DNA of 64,000 bases from Clitopilus passeckerianus (lineage: Eukaryota; Basidiomycota; Agaricomycetes; Agaricales; Entolomataceae): contig CALYLX010000141.1 of the NCBI GenBank assembly GCA_944990035.1, positions 558,001 to 622,000 of the forward strand, written 5' to 3'. This document shows, in pieces, positions 20,380-33,658 of this stretch. A model generated the notes under the pieces. The model searched no databases and was not told the origin of the DNA. It worked only from the letters and a program-made list of their open reading frames with translations. The first letter of the stretch is position 1; each line of letters starts with the position of its first letter. The position numbers and the translations under genes are program-made.

Positions 20380-22338
20380 TTATCCAACCCAATGTACCGA
20401 TAGACTGGTCCCCTTCTGTTCCGCAATCCTCGTCGCCTCGTGGATCTCTAAACGAAGCTCGCTCTCAGTGCTACTCGTAGCCGTAGTAATGTAGTAACCA
20501 TGGTCCTCTCGGGACAATCGTACGTGTATCTCTCTCCAACTTCCCTCCTCGATGGCCTTCGATAGGCTAATTTCGTGGTCCGTCCCGCACATAGTACTAG
20601 TTGTGTAGTTGCGGAGCTCCAGGAGGCCTGCTAAGGAAGATCTTCGCGTTCTAGCAATCCCGTTGTTTGAGATAAGTGGCCTGGACATGATGACCTTTTT
20701 CAACCTGGTCATTTGCGAAATTGCGGCATCAAAAGCGGGTTCCTCTGGCTCGTCGAGATCGCTGTTGGGTGTGACTGTGATATCATATATCTCGAGCCTT
20801 TCGACGCAACTGCGGAGGTGGAGAAAGAACGTGGTGAATTCTGAGTTCGATAAGCTGATAGACCGAATTTGAATGGTGGTAAGTGTGTGTCTTGAGTTAG
20901 AGGTCATGGCGAGCAGATCGCTGATTGAGACGTCCATGTTGAATAAGAACAACTCCTCCAACGAGTAGCTGACTGGCAAGTGTATATCTGGAGGTTGTCT
21001 CGGCGAAGGATCCACTCTAGAAGCGCACGGTTTTGTTAGCTTAGATGTAGGCCTAGGTTGTATCCCTCATACATGCTATTATCGCCCCAGGCATGGACTT
21101 CTAACTTTTTCAGGCTTTCCCACTCCGTGATTACTGCGAGGACGTCTCGAATCGAAAGGAAGATTGAGATAGGCAGGAATCTCTCGTCCGGGGTAACATA
21201 TATTCGTCGCGTCAAGTGCAAAGACCGAATATGTTTGAGTGCAGCAAGTTCCTTCTTGGATCCGTCGAAAAATTCAAATGCAATCGTGATTGACTTCAGC
21301 ATAATGGCGGAGCGGAAGAAGGCGGGTAATGTGAGGGTGGATGTGATCTGATTGTATCCACCTATTTCTAATGTATGGTCTCCGGGAGTGAGCGTTTGAA
21401 AAATGTCGAAGGTGGTAAGCTGAGGGGCATAATGAGGCTGAAGCTCAAGGCTGTGGATCAGCCCTCGGAGATTTTCGATGCGTATTTTTCCTGTTCCGAC
21501 GCGCTCCCAGTAGATAGCAAGTGTGTGAAGCCAAGATTTGTTAACGAGTGCACAGCAAAGAATGGTTTTAGCCCAAGCAGGGTCGCCTTCCCAATTGCTC
21601 GCATAATCGACAATCAAGCGCACAGTCGAAGGTGGCAACGTAGGTTTCCTAGGAGGATGTAGTGGCCTAACAGGGAGTACCCGAAAATGGTATCCAAGAT
21701 TCAGCGGCAACGTCGGTAGATCGTCGTCCTCGTCATCGCTATCGCTGACGCCAGCTTCCCCGCAAGTCAGCCTAATAAACCTGGAGCTATGATTATCGCC
21801 AATTTGGGCGGTATGCTCATACAGGATGGTGGGTGGCCCTCCTTCGGCACCCTGTTCCGGAAGAGGCTTGAGAATATAGCAGCTTTGGGATGCGTAAAAC
21901 CCCGGCAGTTTTGACTGGACGAGCTGAAGCACGATATTTGCCACAGCCCCAGTCTTCGCCCTAAAATCCTCCTCCACCTGTCGTCGATGGTTTCTGTAGC
22001 GACTCCGAATAGAATGGATCGCCTTCATTGGATTTTGCCCAGAGAAGAATCGCTCAACGTCAAGCTGAGGTCGCGGCCAATCGCTCATGATCTGATATGA
22101 AATCAGAAATCATTCAAATAACACAAGCAGTTATGAGAGGAGCTACCATTTCTCGCATTACGCGCTCGTTTGGGTCATTCGGATCCATAACGATGATCAA
22201 ACGAGCTGCAGTGAACCACCGGTGGCTTCCTCCTTCAAAGCTAAGCACGATGCTCTGTGTAGGCAGAAGTACTACCTCTCCTTGACCACGGTATATACTC
22301 TGGAAGATCCAGAATTTCTTGTCATGTCCACTGTCCAT
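20380..22338 (-). CDS. F-box-like protein, tandem copy 1
   Basis: Exons 22338-22147, 22091-21073, 21016-20380 (615 aa), phases 0 and 2. Exon 1 encodes the family N-terminal module (VVLLPTQSIVLSFEGGSH, ARLIIVMDPND). Exon 2 starts IMSDWPRPQLDVERFF and includes an F-box-like segment LPPSTVRLIVDYA...CALVNKSWLHTLAIYWERV. Exon 3 carries LRR-like units (YSLEELFLFNMDV, VERLEIYDITVTPNSD) and ends near EQKGTSLSVHWVG. An acidic run (SDSDDEDDD) lies in exon 2. It is a close tandem paralogue of the 22.6-24.6 kb gene. Likely an SCF substrate adaptor; target unknown. Confidence 0.8.
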
Positions 22339-22615
22339 TTGGTATTTCCTGACGCGTAAGCTAACGTGTGCAGACGTGGCAGTCGTTTGGAAAGGGAGGC
22401 AATGTGGCTGTCCGGCACTTGAGATAATTTAAGACTGATGCATGTGAATAGTCATACGTACACAGGGTCCAATACATAAAACAAATACGAATATACAGTT
22501 GGATGAGAGGTGTGTAAGCAAGTATTTTATCTAGGTATTGAAATAGATGGATCGATAAACGGGGTATCAAGGGTAAATTCGTTCACAAGAGATGGCAAGG
22601 ACGCACACAAAGAAG

Positions 22616-24643
22616 TTACTGAAGCCAGAGATCCAATAGCGTAAAAAGAGTGCCTTTTCTTTCTGCAATAGTCTGCAGTTCTGCGATTTGCCGCTGAAAC
22701 TCATCCATATCCGCACCATCAAGGACATAGTGAGCGTAATCTTCCTGAGTAAACCTCAGGCGTATCTCCTCCCATTTCCCTTCCTCCAAGGCTTTTGCTA
22801 AGCTCATTTCGCTGGCCGTTCCCTGTATCGCAGTGCTAGGATAATCGCACAACTCCAGAATCCCACCTTGTATAGGCGACTGCGTTCTGGCGATCCCATT
22901 GTTTGTGAAAATTGGGATAAGGGGCCGGGATATTTTGACCTCCTTCAGTCTTATCAATTGCGAGATGAAGGCATCGAGGATCGGTTCTTCGTCTGAGTCA
23001 CTGTTGGGAGTTATGGACGTGTCGTGGATCTCGAGTTTCTCCAAGCAAGAGCAAACCTGGAGAAGAAAGGCGGAGAGTTGACATCTGGGTAGGGTGATAG
23101 AATTAAGGAAGATGGAGGAGAGTGTGCGCCCTGAGTTTGAGACTATCTGAAGGAGGTCATCGCCATAGATTTTGACATTGCATATAACTAGTGTTTCCAA
23201 TGAATAGCGGACTGGTCCGGGGGCCTCTAAGTCCGTTGACTGTGCTGTAGAAAGATAACCACTAGATGGCAGAATTGTGTGAGTTAGAACCGGCGCCGGT
23301 GTCCTTCAAAACTTACGAGTCATCAGGACCCCAGGATTGCATTCTTAGCGTTCTCAAGGTTTTCCATCCCCGAGTCACTCGGAGCACGTCTGGTATGGAA
23401 ATGGCAATTTCGGGGGATGTACAACGTGGGTCAGATGCCTTGTAGAACCATCGCGATAGTTGAAAATCCTGAACATGATCAAGAAGTGCCAACTCCTGCT
23501 TACACACCTCGAATAATGAAACAGGGATTGCAATGGCATACAGCGAGGTCGCTGAGCGGAAGAATGCAGGTAAGATCGCCTTGGATGCAATCAAGTCGAT
23601 CTCGTTGCCCTCTTCGAGATCGGAGGAGGAGGAAGGGTGGATACGGGGCAGATGGTGCATATTGAAGCGCGTAACGTAACGGGCATTCTGAGGTCGTAGT
23701 TCGAGACTACGGATGAGACCTTTGATGTTGGGTACGCTTAATCCAAGTTTGACGCGTTCCCAAAAGATATCAAGAACTTGTAGCCAAGATTTATTGACAA
23801 GTGCGCAGGAGAGAATTGTTTTGGTCCAAGCCGAGTTCCACACCCAATGACTCGCATAATCAACAATAGAGCGAATGATGCAAGGCGGCAGCGTCCGCTG
23901 CCGAGGAGGTTGAATTGGATGAAGAGGAAGCACCTGGACATGATATCCAAGGTGTTGCCGTACCATCGATAGATCGAGGTTGTCTTCGTCACCGATTCGC
24001 CCCCAAGTTAGCTTAATAAACCTGGAGCGATGCTCAGCATCCACCGCAAGCGTGCGATCGTACAGAATTATAGGATCTCCTTTCACGCCTTTAGGCCCTC
24101 CCCAGAGATCTACGGGAGCCCAGTGAACGTAAGGCGTGAAAACATAGTATAACTTGGATGGGTGGACATATGGCAACACCGACTGGGTGAGCTGAAGTAC
24201 GATGGTTGCTACGGCCCCCGCTTTATCGGATGGCAAACCTTGCCGTATCTGCTGCCGATGATCCAGATAACGATCCCGAATAGAAGGTATTCTCGTCGGG
24301 TTTCGCGAGAGGAAGAGTCGTTCAATATCCAGCAGAGGCCGCGGCCAATCGGTCATGATCTGATTACAGGTAACGGCATGTCAGAGAGCCTGGAAGCAGG
24401 GGAAGCAGTGATAAGAGTACGTGCCACTTGTTCACATATCAGGCTTTCATTTGGGTCGTCCATATCCGTGACAACAATCAACCGAACAGCAGAGAACCAT
24501 TCGTGGCTTCCCCTCTCGAAGCTGAGGTTTATGGTATGGGTAGGCAGAACCACTATCCCGCTTTGAGTGTGGTACGTGTTGCAGAAAACAGAGCACCGCC
24601 TGTCTCCGCAATCGATTTCAGGCTTTCTTGAGCTGTAAGCCAT
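22616..24643 (-). CDS. F-box-like protein, tandem copy 2
   Basis: Exons 24643-24428, 24359-23317, 23261-22616 (634 aa), with the same intron positions and phases as copy 1. Exon 1: IVVLPTHTINLSFERGSH and VRLIVVTDMDD. Exon 2: IMTDWPRPLLDIERLF, HRSRFIKLTWG and the F-box-like LPPCIIRSIVDYA...CALVNKSWLQVLDIFWERV. Exon 3: YSLETLVICNVKIYGDD, CLEKLEIHDTSITPNSD and AERKGTLFTLLD. The two copies are head to tail, and shared leader structure points to tandem duplication. The N-terminal module resembles exon 1 of the left-edge and 16.8 kb genes, so all four belong to one family. Confidence 0.8.
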
Positions 24644-25059
24644 GGATATAGATAAAGATAAAGAGCTAAGGCAAGGAAGGCGTGGCTGTTCGGTGCTGGC
24701 TCGGTACGCCCAAATTGATGAAGATGGACCTTCGCATCAGATATTGCAATATTTGTAGATTCCTATGCAGCTAAGTAATGAAAGGAGGGTGTTGCAGACG
24801 GTACGACAGTGACCAAAGAATATATACGAAGCCTCAATATATAACACGTCAACGGAAATCGAAAAATAATACATACACGAACCAAACGAAACGGGGTCCG
24901 GTACAAGCCTAAGCCAGATAAGTACGAGTATACAGGTGAAGAAGGACGGGCTCGAGAAGCGGGTATGGATAATAAAGAGCGTATATGTGGTACCCAAACG
25001 AGTCCATCAAATAAGTAAACGGAGTAGCGGTTGAGAAAATCGGCGTCAACCCCAAGGAA
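24644..25059. other. intergenic
   Basis: Promoter of the leftward F-box gene and the 3' flank of OPI1. No additional feature recognised. Confidence 0.4.
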
Positions 25060-27724
25060 TCAAGCATCAACATCCATCTTCCCAACCCCAACCCCAGTCG
25101 CATCCTCCCCATCCTCGACTTCCATCCCAACCACCTTCAACTCTCCACCCTTCACCTCCTTCAAGTTGGTGACTTCCTCAACCTTGACGTTCTCTGCCGC
25201 CCTCTCTTCCTCAAGGTCTCTCAAGACGCTCCTGGGTGTGCTGGTGACACTTCCTCCCCGGCTATCGAGGGTCATGCCTCCAAACCCGAGTCCAAGCCCG
25301 CTCGCTCCAGGCGAGGGTGCATTTGCTGGTCCAGCACCATATGCACCACCTCCGGTGACGGGAGCATACATCACACTGGCACCAGAACCTGGAATACCAG
25401 TGGCGTATCCACCGCCATAAACCCCTTGGTGATGGTAGTTGGATGGCATGACGAAGCTGGCGCCAGGTGTGGAGGGGATGCTGCTCCCATTCGAACTCGA
25501 GAAGGACGTTGAGGAGCCACCAAAGAATGGGCTAGGAGGCATGTCGATGTCGGAGTCGATGCTCCCTGCTCTTCTACGCCGGTGGAGACTGTGGGTGAGG
25601 TCAAGCTCATCAAGCTCGGACAGATCGGAGGTGTTGCGGGTATGCCGGTGCTTTCCAAAGGCAGTCGCAGTCGAGGAGGATCGAGGTGAGGTAGGTGAAG
25701 TAGGTTCTTCAAGTTCACCGGATTGTGACGCTGACCTGCCACGTTCAATGCCAACGGCACGGAATCTTCCTACCCAACTGGAAAAACGGAGAAACGGACA
25801 TGAGCATGCGTTTACGACAACAGACAGACGAGAGTACGTACGCATCAGCTCTATCCAAACTATCCTTGACGACGCCAGTAACACCCCTCATCATATCCAA
25901 ACTCTCGGTGGCAAGTGTAAGAATCTTCTGCGCAGCAACAATTGCTGTATTAGCAGACACTGCCTCACCGTTGGTGCTGGCACTAGCTTCGCCCTCGGCA
26001 CCCTGCTGGTGCTGACCAGACTGGTGACGAGAGTGCGTACGCCGACCCAGGGGACTCGAGGCCCTTGAAGGCGGATTGGAAGGGTTCCCAGCACCTCGCT
26101 CCCTATGCCCAGCACGCCTTCCACGTCTCACAGCACCACCACCAGTAGCTGCCGCTGCTACACTCTCCCGCTCTCGTTCCTTCTCTTTACTCGACTCCTT
26201 GTCGCCAGCTCCGCCCACGCGATCTAGTTCCAGGTCATCTTCACGACCAGGCCCAGATCTAGCCTTCTTCGCCCAACGTTGGGGAAGTTGGAGGATAAAG
26301 CCGCGTACATGCGCACGTGCAGGCTCGGGGAGAGCACCACCAGCATAGCGGCTGACGACATCCACCACTTGTCGGACAGTGTGGACAATATCTCGACGTG
26401 CAGCTGTTAATGTTTTGAGATGCTGCGGTGAGACTGCAGGACGACCATTGGGACGCTCCTGCCCTGGCGGAAGGGGTTGGAGGGAAGCAATGAAGTCGCG
26501 GAGAATGAGGATCTGGCCATCGATATGAGATGTCGCAAACTGAAGAGAAGATGTGAATCTATGCGCATATAGCGGGGTAGAAATACGAACCATCAACCAT
26601 TCCAGGCAATACTTCAGCCTTTTCATACTTTCTTCGCTCAAAGCAGCGCTGAGACCTCCCGCTTCGAGTAGCATAGTCTGCCATCGACTACGTTGTGCCA
26701 CTTGTCGGTCGTTGCTTGGAGGAGGTTGGCCTGGATCTGGTGTATCCTTGTTGCCGTCTGACGGTGGAGGAGGCGCTGGCCCTGCAAACGGAGAACGAGC
26801 TGAGAATAGTGTCAGACAACAATGTTTGACCAATGTAGTTCATGCATACCATTCAACCAGCTGGAACCTCGTCGTTTTGGCTTTTCTCTGATAGTAGCAG
26901 ATGATTCCTCCTCTTCAGTTTCTTGCGATTTTCCCTTTCCATTGACTGAACGACCACGATCCGGGGAGGTACTTAATGATGTCGGCGGTGAGATGGTGTT
27001 GTCAGCATGGCTTGACGTCGGGGTAGGTGAAGGCGAAGCAGGTGATGGTGATGTTGGTGCTTCTGCGTTTGACGGTCTTCGATATCTATCAAACTGCGGA
27101 AGGAATAGTCAGAACCTCTGAGGACGACCAGTAATGGACAACGACATGGCTTGCAAGACACCTGCACCGACATGATGTCGGTGACTGTCAGGTGGGTCAA
27201 GATCACCAAGCGACGGAAGTTCCTCGCTGTCTCGCTAGCCAATCGCACGTTTGTGATCTCCAAGCAGAATGAGTAACTCACTCGATCCAATTGGCGGCAG
27301 GCAAACTCGTCCAGTTGGTTGACGTCGACTGGAAGTCGATTGATAACAGGTTTTGATATCGACCTTACCCCAGATTCGACCATTTGAGCGCCATACTGTA
27401 CAATTCGGCTTAGTCCAAACCGAGCAGAAACCTGATGGATGGTTACGATACACACCTTTACGACTCTCGACGACGCCTTTCCTTGTTCATATACCCGCAG
27501 AGCCGAATTCACGAGCGGTATACCGGTAACTCGGCCAACGAAGCCTTCAGAATAGCAGGCCGCTGCAGCTTAAAAGTTTTAAGCATTAGTTCTCGATCAA
27601 AGAAGTTGCCGTAGCAGAACACACCTTGACCGCTGGCGTTCGGTTGTTGGGCGCCCTTCCTCATGTCGTCGAGAGCACTTGCGGCGATGAGTACGCTCTC
27701 ATCCTGGCCCTTGTCGCTGTCCAT
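25060..27724 (-). CDS. OPI1: Opi1-family transcriptional regulator
   Basis: Seven exons: 27724-27625, 27568-27456, 27395-27282, 27093-26850, 26799-26591, 26539-25842, 25777-25060; 731 aa with consistent phases. Opi1 signatures are present: IPLVNSALRVYEQGKASSRV, YGAQMVESGVRS, RWQTMLLEAGGLSAALSEES, MKRLKYCLEWL and SHIDGQILILRDFI. A conserved helix SLDMMRGVTGVVKDSLDRAD precedes a long Ser/Gly/Pro-rich tail. In yeast Opi1 is a repressor of phospholipid-synthesis genes that binds phosphatidic acid at the ER. The tail is probably disordered and includes Arg/Ser-rich and Glu-rich tracts. No FFAT motif was looked for systematically. Confidence 0.85.
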
Positions 27725-29152
27725 AGTGGTTGGGGAATGAGAAGGGGTCTCTGAGTGTCATGTGTTTTGTTTTTGATTTCGATGGGGAGGAGGTGAGGCA
27801 TGTGAATTCTCAAGTTATCTAAAGGCACCAAACAAACGCAAATATGATCTACAAATTTGCCGAAGATTTTCCCCGCCATTCCAACACGATGTACCGACGC
27901 AGCGAGTCTCTTTTGGTGAGTTAATTGAAAACTAGCTTCATAAACCTGTCGATATGCTGAGAAGCTGGGTAGCGATGCTTTAACACATGAAGATAGTGTA
28001 AGAATTGGCAGTCTTCTTATAATTGCCTCCGTCGGCATCTCGGCAACTGTGGGCATCCCTGCAGGTGCAGAATCAATCGTTCACAGTTGGGCACCCGTGC
28101 AGTGCATTACCAAGGATACTGCAGGAAGGAAACTCAGCGGGCATCCTGGTGGCGTTTTCCGAAAAATTTCGATGTTTCCTAGGACCAGATTATTATCCGT
28201 GTCGTTTTTCCTCAGGAAAAAATCTTGGTCCTCTTAAATCCCTTCAAGTTCCCTCAGCAGTGCTAGCCTTACGATGGGATGACGCCACAAACTCTGCGAG
28301 ATTCGTCCCATGTCAAATTCTCATGTTCTCCACGATTTGAAATTAAAATCTGCGAAACCTTTGTCTGCCGTTTGTCAATTATCACTCTCGAGAAACTGGG
28401 ACATGACTGCTAGGGCCTCCTCGGCCTAATCACCCCGGACGTGTGGCCCCGATTCTCAAACCGTCAAGAATGACGACGAGCGGAAATGCGGACTGGATAC
28501 TCACCTTGAATCGCACAAGCTTCTGAGGGATAATAGCGGCGTTGAGGAAGAACTACAGTCTTCGAGGAGCTATGATACTTCAATGCATTGTGCGAATCGA
28601 ACTTCGGCCTCCGACCACGGCTTCCAAGAATGCTCACCCAAGAGCTGGCGAGACATAGAGATGCTAAACATTGGATATTTGCTGGTAGTCACGAACTAAA
28701 AATATCGGCTACAGTTATGGCCCTGGCTTATTTCGGTCATCGATTCAGACATCTATATGGAAGTTGGAACGTAGAAGGTCTAGTTGCTGCTCGTTCATGG
28801 AGACAATAGGTCTATATGAGGAGATTGATTCGGATGAGCACCAGCTCGCCGACATTCCGGACCGAAACTGCCTATTCCGATCTAGCTCCTGGCTTTCAGG
28901 CGTCATATGCACCTTCTAGCAGCTTAGGAGTGCGCTGAGTTGACGTTCTCAATGTTCAATTTCCACGATCTTGGGTTCAATTCACCTCCTATTGCTTAGC
29001 AGCCCATAGATAACACCATACATAGGTTCTCCGGCTGCAACGGGTGCCTACTGTTCGGGCACTAAAGACTTCACATAACGCCTGTCATTGGTCGGTTCGG
29101 GGCGACATAAAAACAGAGGATACCGAAGTGGAAGTTCTACATTCAAGCCGCT
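27725..29152. other. intergenic between OPI1 and a terpene synthase
   Basis: Holds the OPI1 promoter. Short ORFs (for example 28023-28340) lack recognisable features. Nothing identified. Confidence 0.35.
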
Positions 29153-29210
29153 ATGGACGTTGAACTGCAGTCTACACTTTCTCTCCTCGACTCATCTTAC
29201 CCATGATCGC

Positions 29211-30102
29211 ATGGAGACAGTCACGACCTGGTTCGGTTATACGCTTCTCCTCGACGATACAATCGAGCGCCTGGAGGCGGAGAAGGTAATTACCATTTAT
29301 CTCATATCGATATAGCTAACTAGAGAAAATTCTAGGCCGCTGAGCTTGGCGCACGCTTGTCAAAGATCATTCTTGGGAAACTGGAACCAGACCCCAAAGA
29401 CCGCCTGGGCTTGATAGCTGCGGAAATACGCCCCCGATTTCTAACAGCGGACAGCGAAGATGAGAGCAAATACGGCATCGATGTCCTCGAAGAGACGTGT
29501 AATTGGATAAAGGGTGCCGGTAACGTCGACGAGAAGCTGAATTCTATGCAGGACTTTCAAAGCTTCATGAAATGGCGCGAAATCGACGTGGGCCTCTGGT
29601 AAGTCTCATTCATCATCAAATTTGCGGTAGCCTGACTATAGATATGTTATATCCATTGTTTAGGTTTACAACTAGCCTTTTCCTGTGGGGATGCGGTATA
29701 TACATGCCACCTCATATGTCGGAGGACCCAGAGGTTCGGCAGCTTCTCAGGGTCTCTGGCCTTCACGTCACTCTAGCCAACGATATCTTCTCTTACCGTG
29801 TCGAAGCTTTGAGGTCAAAGCAGAGATTGTCAGGAGCATACTTCGTGTACAATGCTGTTGCTGTTATTACGGAAGAGAAAAAGGTTGTCTTACAAACGGC
29901 GATGAACATGATCAAAAGTCGACTTTCGGAGATGGAGGATGAAGTGGAAGTCCTTATCGGGAGGCTTCAAGAGAGGTACTCAAATGAGGATGGGGAGCTG
30001 GTTTCAAGGTTGGCTGCGACATGCAAGGAGATGATGGCGGGAAATTATGAATGGTCGAGCTTTTGCTTCAGATATAATGGAGTTCAACGCAGCACGGCCT
30101 AA
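29211..30102 (+). CDS. terpene synthase, N-terminally shortened
   Basis: Exons 29211-29285, 29336-29598, 29664-30102 (258 aa; about 330 is usual). It retains the Asp-rich metal-binding motif (LLLDDTIERLEAEK), the second metal-binding motif ANDIFSYRVE (N-D-x-x-S-x-x-x-E) and a C-terminal R-Y (FRYNGV). Class I terpene synthases cyclise prenyl diphosphates. Just upstream, at 29153, lies MDVELQSTLSLLDSSYP followed by a stop. That resembles the start of the 57.9 kb enzyme (MVELNSAIDLDCSYD), so about 55 residues between it and the Asp-rich motif seem deleted. The protein may be inactive. The downstream exons look intact. Confidence 0.65.
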
Positions 30103-31377
30103 GCAACTGTCCTCTGCTGCTTAGAAGACGGGCAGTAGTAAGCATTTGTATCTAGCAGCTGTCTTGGTGGCTGTGTTGAATATATTCCTATCATTTCGGA
30201 GGGCTATCTGAATCGATGGCTGATATCCCAAGTTTTTACAGGAAATTAGAGATGGATGCCCTCATTAAGCTGATAAAAGATCGAACCTGGAGCTCATGAC
30301 GATGTTGCTTACGTAATTGTGCATCCGCACTTCGGTATTTTCGTGCCGATGCCAACCAATCGAGCTGTCGGCACAACGCGAACCGCTTGCCAACACCCTT
30401 CCAAACTCTAAACTCGAACGCGGATAACCTGGGCCCATTACGTCTTCAATTTACAAGACGACGTACCCGAGAGGTGCTCGGAGACAACCCTCGGGGACCA
30501 GCGTGCCTTGCAACGTTCTTCGTCTTCGAGCGAGTCATTTACATGCCACGCCGCTCTTGACCTGCGAATAGATTGCAAAAAGTCCTCCGTCATCGGTCTC
30601 CCAGACATCTCGTGCTACCGCGATCTTGTAGGACCAGTGTTTGCATCGCCAACAAGTACCACATTGGTCGTTTGAGTGAAATTTGCCTCAACCTCCGTCG
30701 GCGTTATACATCCTTCTCGTGGGGAGTCTCCATTCGCTCCCAATCAACCACTCCACTACTTGATTTATGTATTTCAGACCATGGAAGTCGAATGCCATTG
30801 TTGCTTCGTTAACGGGCCTCCTGTGGTGAAGCACGTTTCTCGTCTTGAGCGCCCTACCGAAGCCTGACATGGCGCACGTCAATGACCCCGTTCCGGAGCA
30901 GAAAGTATATGTCAGCCTTACCGGATACAGAATTGCAAGTTGACTTCCATTTTCAAGTTTCTTGCGGTCCCTCATCCTATTATCTTCGAGATCGGCCAGC
31001 CTGACGGTATAGAGTCTCTAACCTGATGCTTTCTTTACCTCCTTCTCGCCGACAAGCCTTCGCAAACGCGACGACTTCAAAGGCTTGAGCCTATGAGGCT
31101 TGATTTCACGTTGCCATCAAAGGTATCCCAGGTAAGAGTTTGACTATGGACACATGTCATCCATGTCCTCACTCTTCGTTCACGTCAGGCAAAGCTCCTC
31201 TACCGAATGGTTCGACGAAAACTCAGAGCTGAATTGCTCAGCAGCTATTATTGTTCAGCATGATGAATACCACCCGGTTCACTCAGTTCCAACTCACGCA
31301 ATCCGACAATATTCCATGGAATGGGTATAAATTGTCTTGAGATTCGACGTTATTCCCCAACCTCAACCAGTTCAGCT
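30103..31377. other. intergenic
   Basis: No coding sequence or repeat recognised. The last about 60 bases (AT-moderate, with TATAAATT at 31325) may be the promoter of the next gene. Confidence 0.35.
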
Positions 31378-33658
31378 ATGCAGCTTCGAGCTCTTCTCCA
31401 CCTTCTCCCTTCCTACCTCATCTATGGCTCTCTCGTAGGGCTACCAGCGGTCTTGGCACAAGGTGACAAGTCGCGGTACAAGATTCTTGACAAGGAGACA
31501 GACGACTTTGTGAACAAGGTTCTCAGAGATTGGAAGTCTCCCGGTGGCGTCGCTATCGCCTTCGTTCGACGTGACGAAACCGGAAAATGGGTCGACATTG
31601 AGACCAAGGGGTATGGTAGAGCTACCGCCTCTGGCAAGAAGGTCACTGAGTCGACCACTTTTAACATCGGCTCCAACTCTAAGGTACCTTCCTCTCTTTT
31701 AAGAGTTGAGTCTTCACTGACGATAGTTGATAGTTGTTCAACGTAATCGCCAATGGCATCCTGATCAACAACGAGACCCTCTCGCCCCGTATTGATTAGA
31801 CCACCAAGATCAAGACCATCATCCCAGAGTTCAACCTGACCGACCCGGTTGCTACATCAGAGTCTAACATTCTAGATCTCGCAACGCATCGCACCGGATA
31901 CCCCCTTCACGACTTCAGCTATCGCTACTCTGACACCCTCGAGGACGTCGTAAGTCCTCACGTCTGCTCATTTGACAAGTATAAAGTCTGATAGTATAAC
32001 TAGGTCAGGAAGATTCAGTACCTACGTCAGTCTGCTGAATTCCGCGACATCTGGCAGTACAACAACAATATGTACACGACTCTGTCATATATCATCCCAA
32101 AGCTTACAGGTATTCCCTTCGCTCGCTACGTCAAGGAGCACATCTTCGACCCCCTTGGCATGACCCACTCCACGTACTCTTACCAGGTCGCCAACTCCAA
32201 TGGTCAGCGTGCCGATGGAATGGTTCGCGAAGGACTAGATGTCTATGCGGATCCGTTTTCAGGGAAGCCTAGGGCCGCACAATACTGGACCACCACGACT
32301 GGTGGTGAGGACGGCAGTGGTATGTGTTTCGGTTTCTCCGACTGAGAACTCTTATTGAATATCTGGCACAGTTCTCGCCGGTGCTGGTGGAGTTATTACA
32401 AGCGCTGTTGATATGGTCAGCCGACGACTTGCATCCACTGCGACGATGCTAATTTGTTGATTATGACAGGCTACCTGGCTTCGTACACTTCTCTCAGAAG
32501 GGAAACACCCCGATACAGGCAAACCTGTGATTCCTGAAAGTATTTTCCCTAGAATTGTTACTGCTATCAGCGTTCAGGAAGGAAACCCGTATGTCTTTGC
32601 CGTCAGACTTTCAGAAACGGATGTTAATTAAGCTTTAGGGAATGGCCTGAATATTCCTCCATTATCTATGGAGCTGCTCAGCTCCAAATTACCTACCGTG
32701 GCCATCGTAAGTCCCTTGAGCCGTCCGCCGGCGTACGCAGACCCTAATATGGTCTCTACAGTCATCATCGAGCACGGCGGTTTCATCCGAGGTATGTTTT
32801 CAGAGTTACACTCGACAAACATCAATTTACCTTGTGTAATTAGGCTTCAATACTCAGATCAGTCGTCTACCGAATGACAACTTCGGTGTCTCTGTTCTCA
32901 CCAATGATGGTGAATATGGCAAGACTATCGGCGAAATTATCAAAAATCATGTCATTGACAAGACTCTGGGCCTAAAGCCTATCGATTGGAATACCCGGCA
33001 AGCTAAACGTCATACCTCCCTTGTCCCTTAAAAACTCTAACCTTGATTCCTTCAGTTGGATCCAGAAGCGGTCGATCCCTCCTACCCGCGCTACCCCGCG
33101 CCCCACCCAGGCGAAGCTCCCCTCCACTGACTTCACTAGGTTCGCCGGGAAATGGAACAACGATGGCTACTACCCACTTGAACTTTGCCTTGTTCAACCT
33201 GCGAACCCCAACTCCAGTTCTTACTGCAGTGGCCTCGCTGGCAACCTGTCGACCATTCTTCCCAATGCCGTCCGCCCTGGGATCCCAACCCTCTTTGGTG
33301 CTATTGACAGCCCTTGGTTCTCGCATATCAGGATCGAACACTTCAATGCCGACCTATGGAATGTCAGCCTGCTTATAAGCACGGTATGTCCCCGTTCTTT
33401 TTCAGACATGTCACACACTCAACAACCGCTTCCCAGCCAACTAACGATCGTTCTGAGCCATACTGGACATATGATGACAAGAGCAAGAGCGACAATCTCA
33501 TGATTGCGGAGAGCGAAGTCAACGGAGATCGAATGGGCTTGGGCATGGCGGGTTTCTGGGCTGGCCTTTGGGATGGTGCTTCTGCCGGTGTTCCCAAACC
33601 GATTGGCAACACCGTGCGCGAGCGCGCTGAGGTGTACTGGGATAAGGTTGGAGCATAA
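31378..33658 (+). pseudogene. secreted beta-lactamase-like serine hydrolase with an in-frame stop
   Basis: Ten exons: 31378-31683, 31734-31949, 32004-32319, 32372-32415, 32470-32588, 32639-32706, 32762-32791, 32844-32997, 33056-33383, 33437-33658, with phases that all close (600 codons). The signal peptide is MQLRALLHLLPSYL...VLAQ. The family motifs are present: S-x-x-K (GSNSKLF), Y-x-N (QYNNNMY), and H-G-G in IEHGGFIRG. A TAG at 31797-31799 interrupts exon 2 (after SPRID), where Trp is expected. Everything after it is still intact, including WPEYSSIIYGAA and WKNND-type tail motifs, so the lesion is either recent or an error. The eighth intron uses a GC donor (GCAAGC at 32998). The substrate is unknown; fungal members include esterase-like enzymes. 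Confidence 0.75.
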
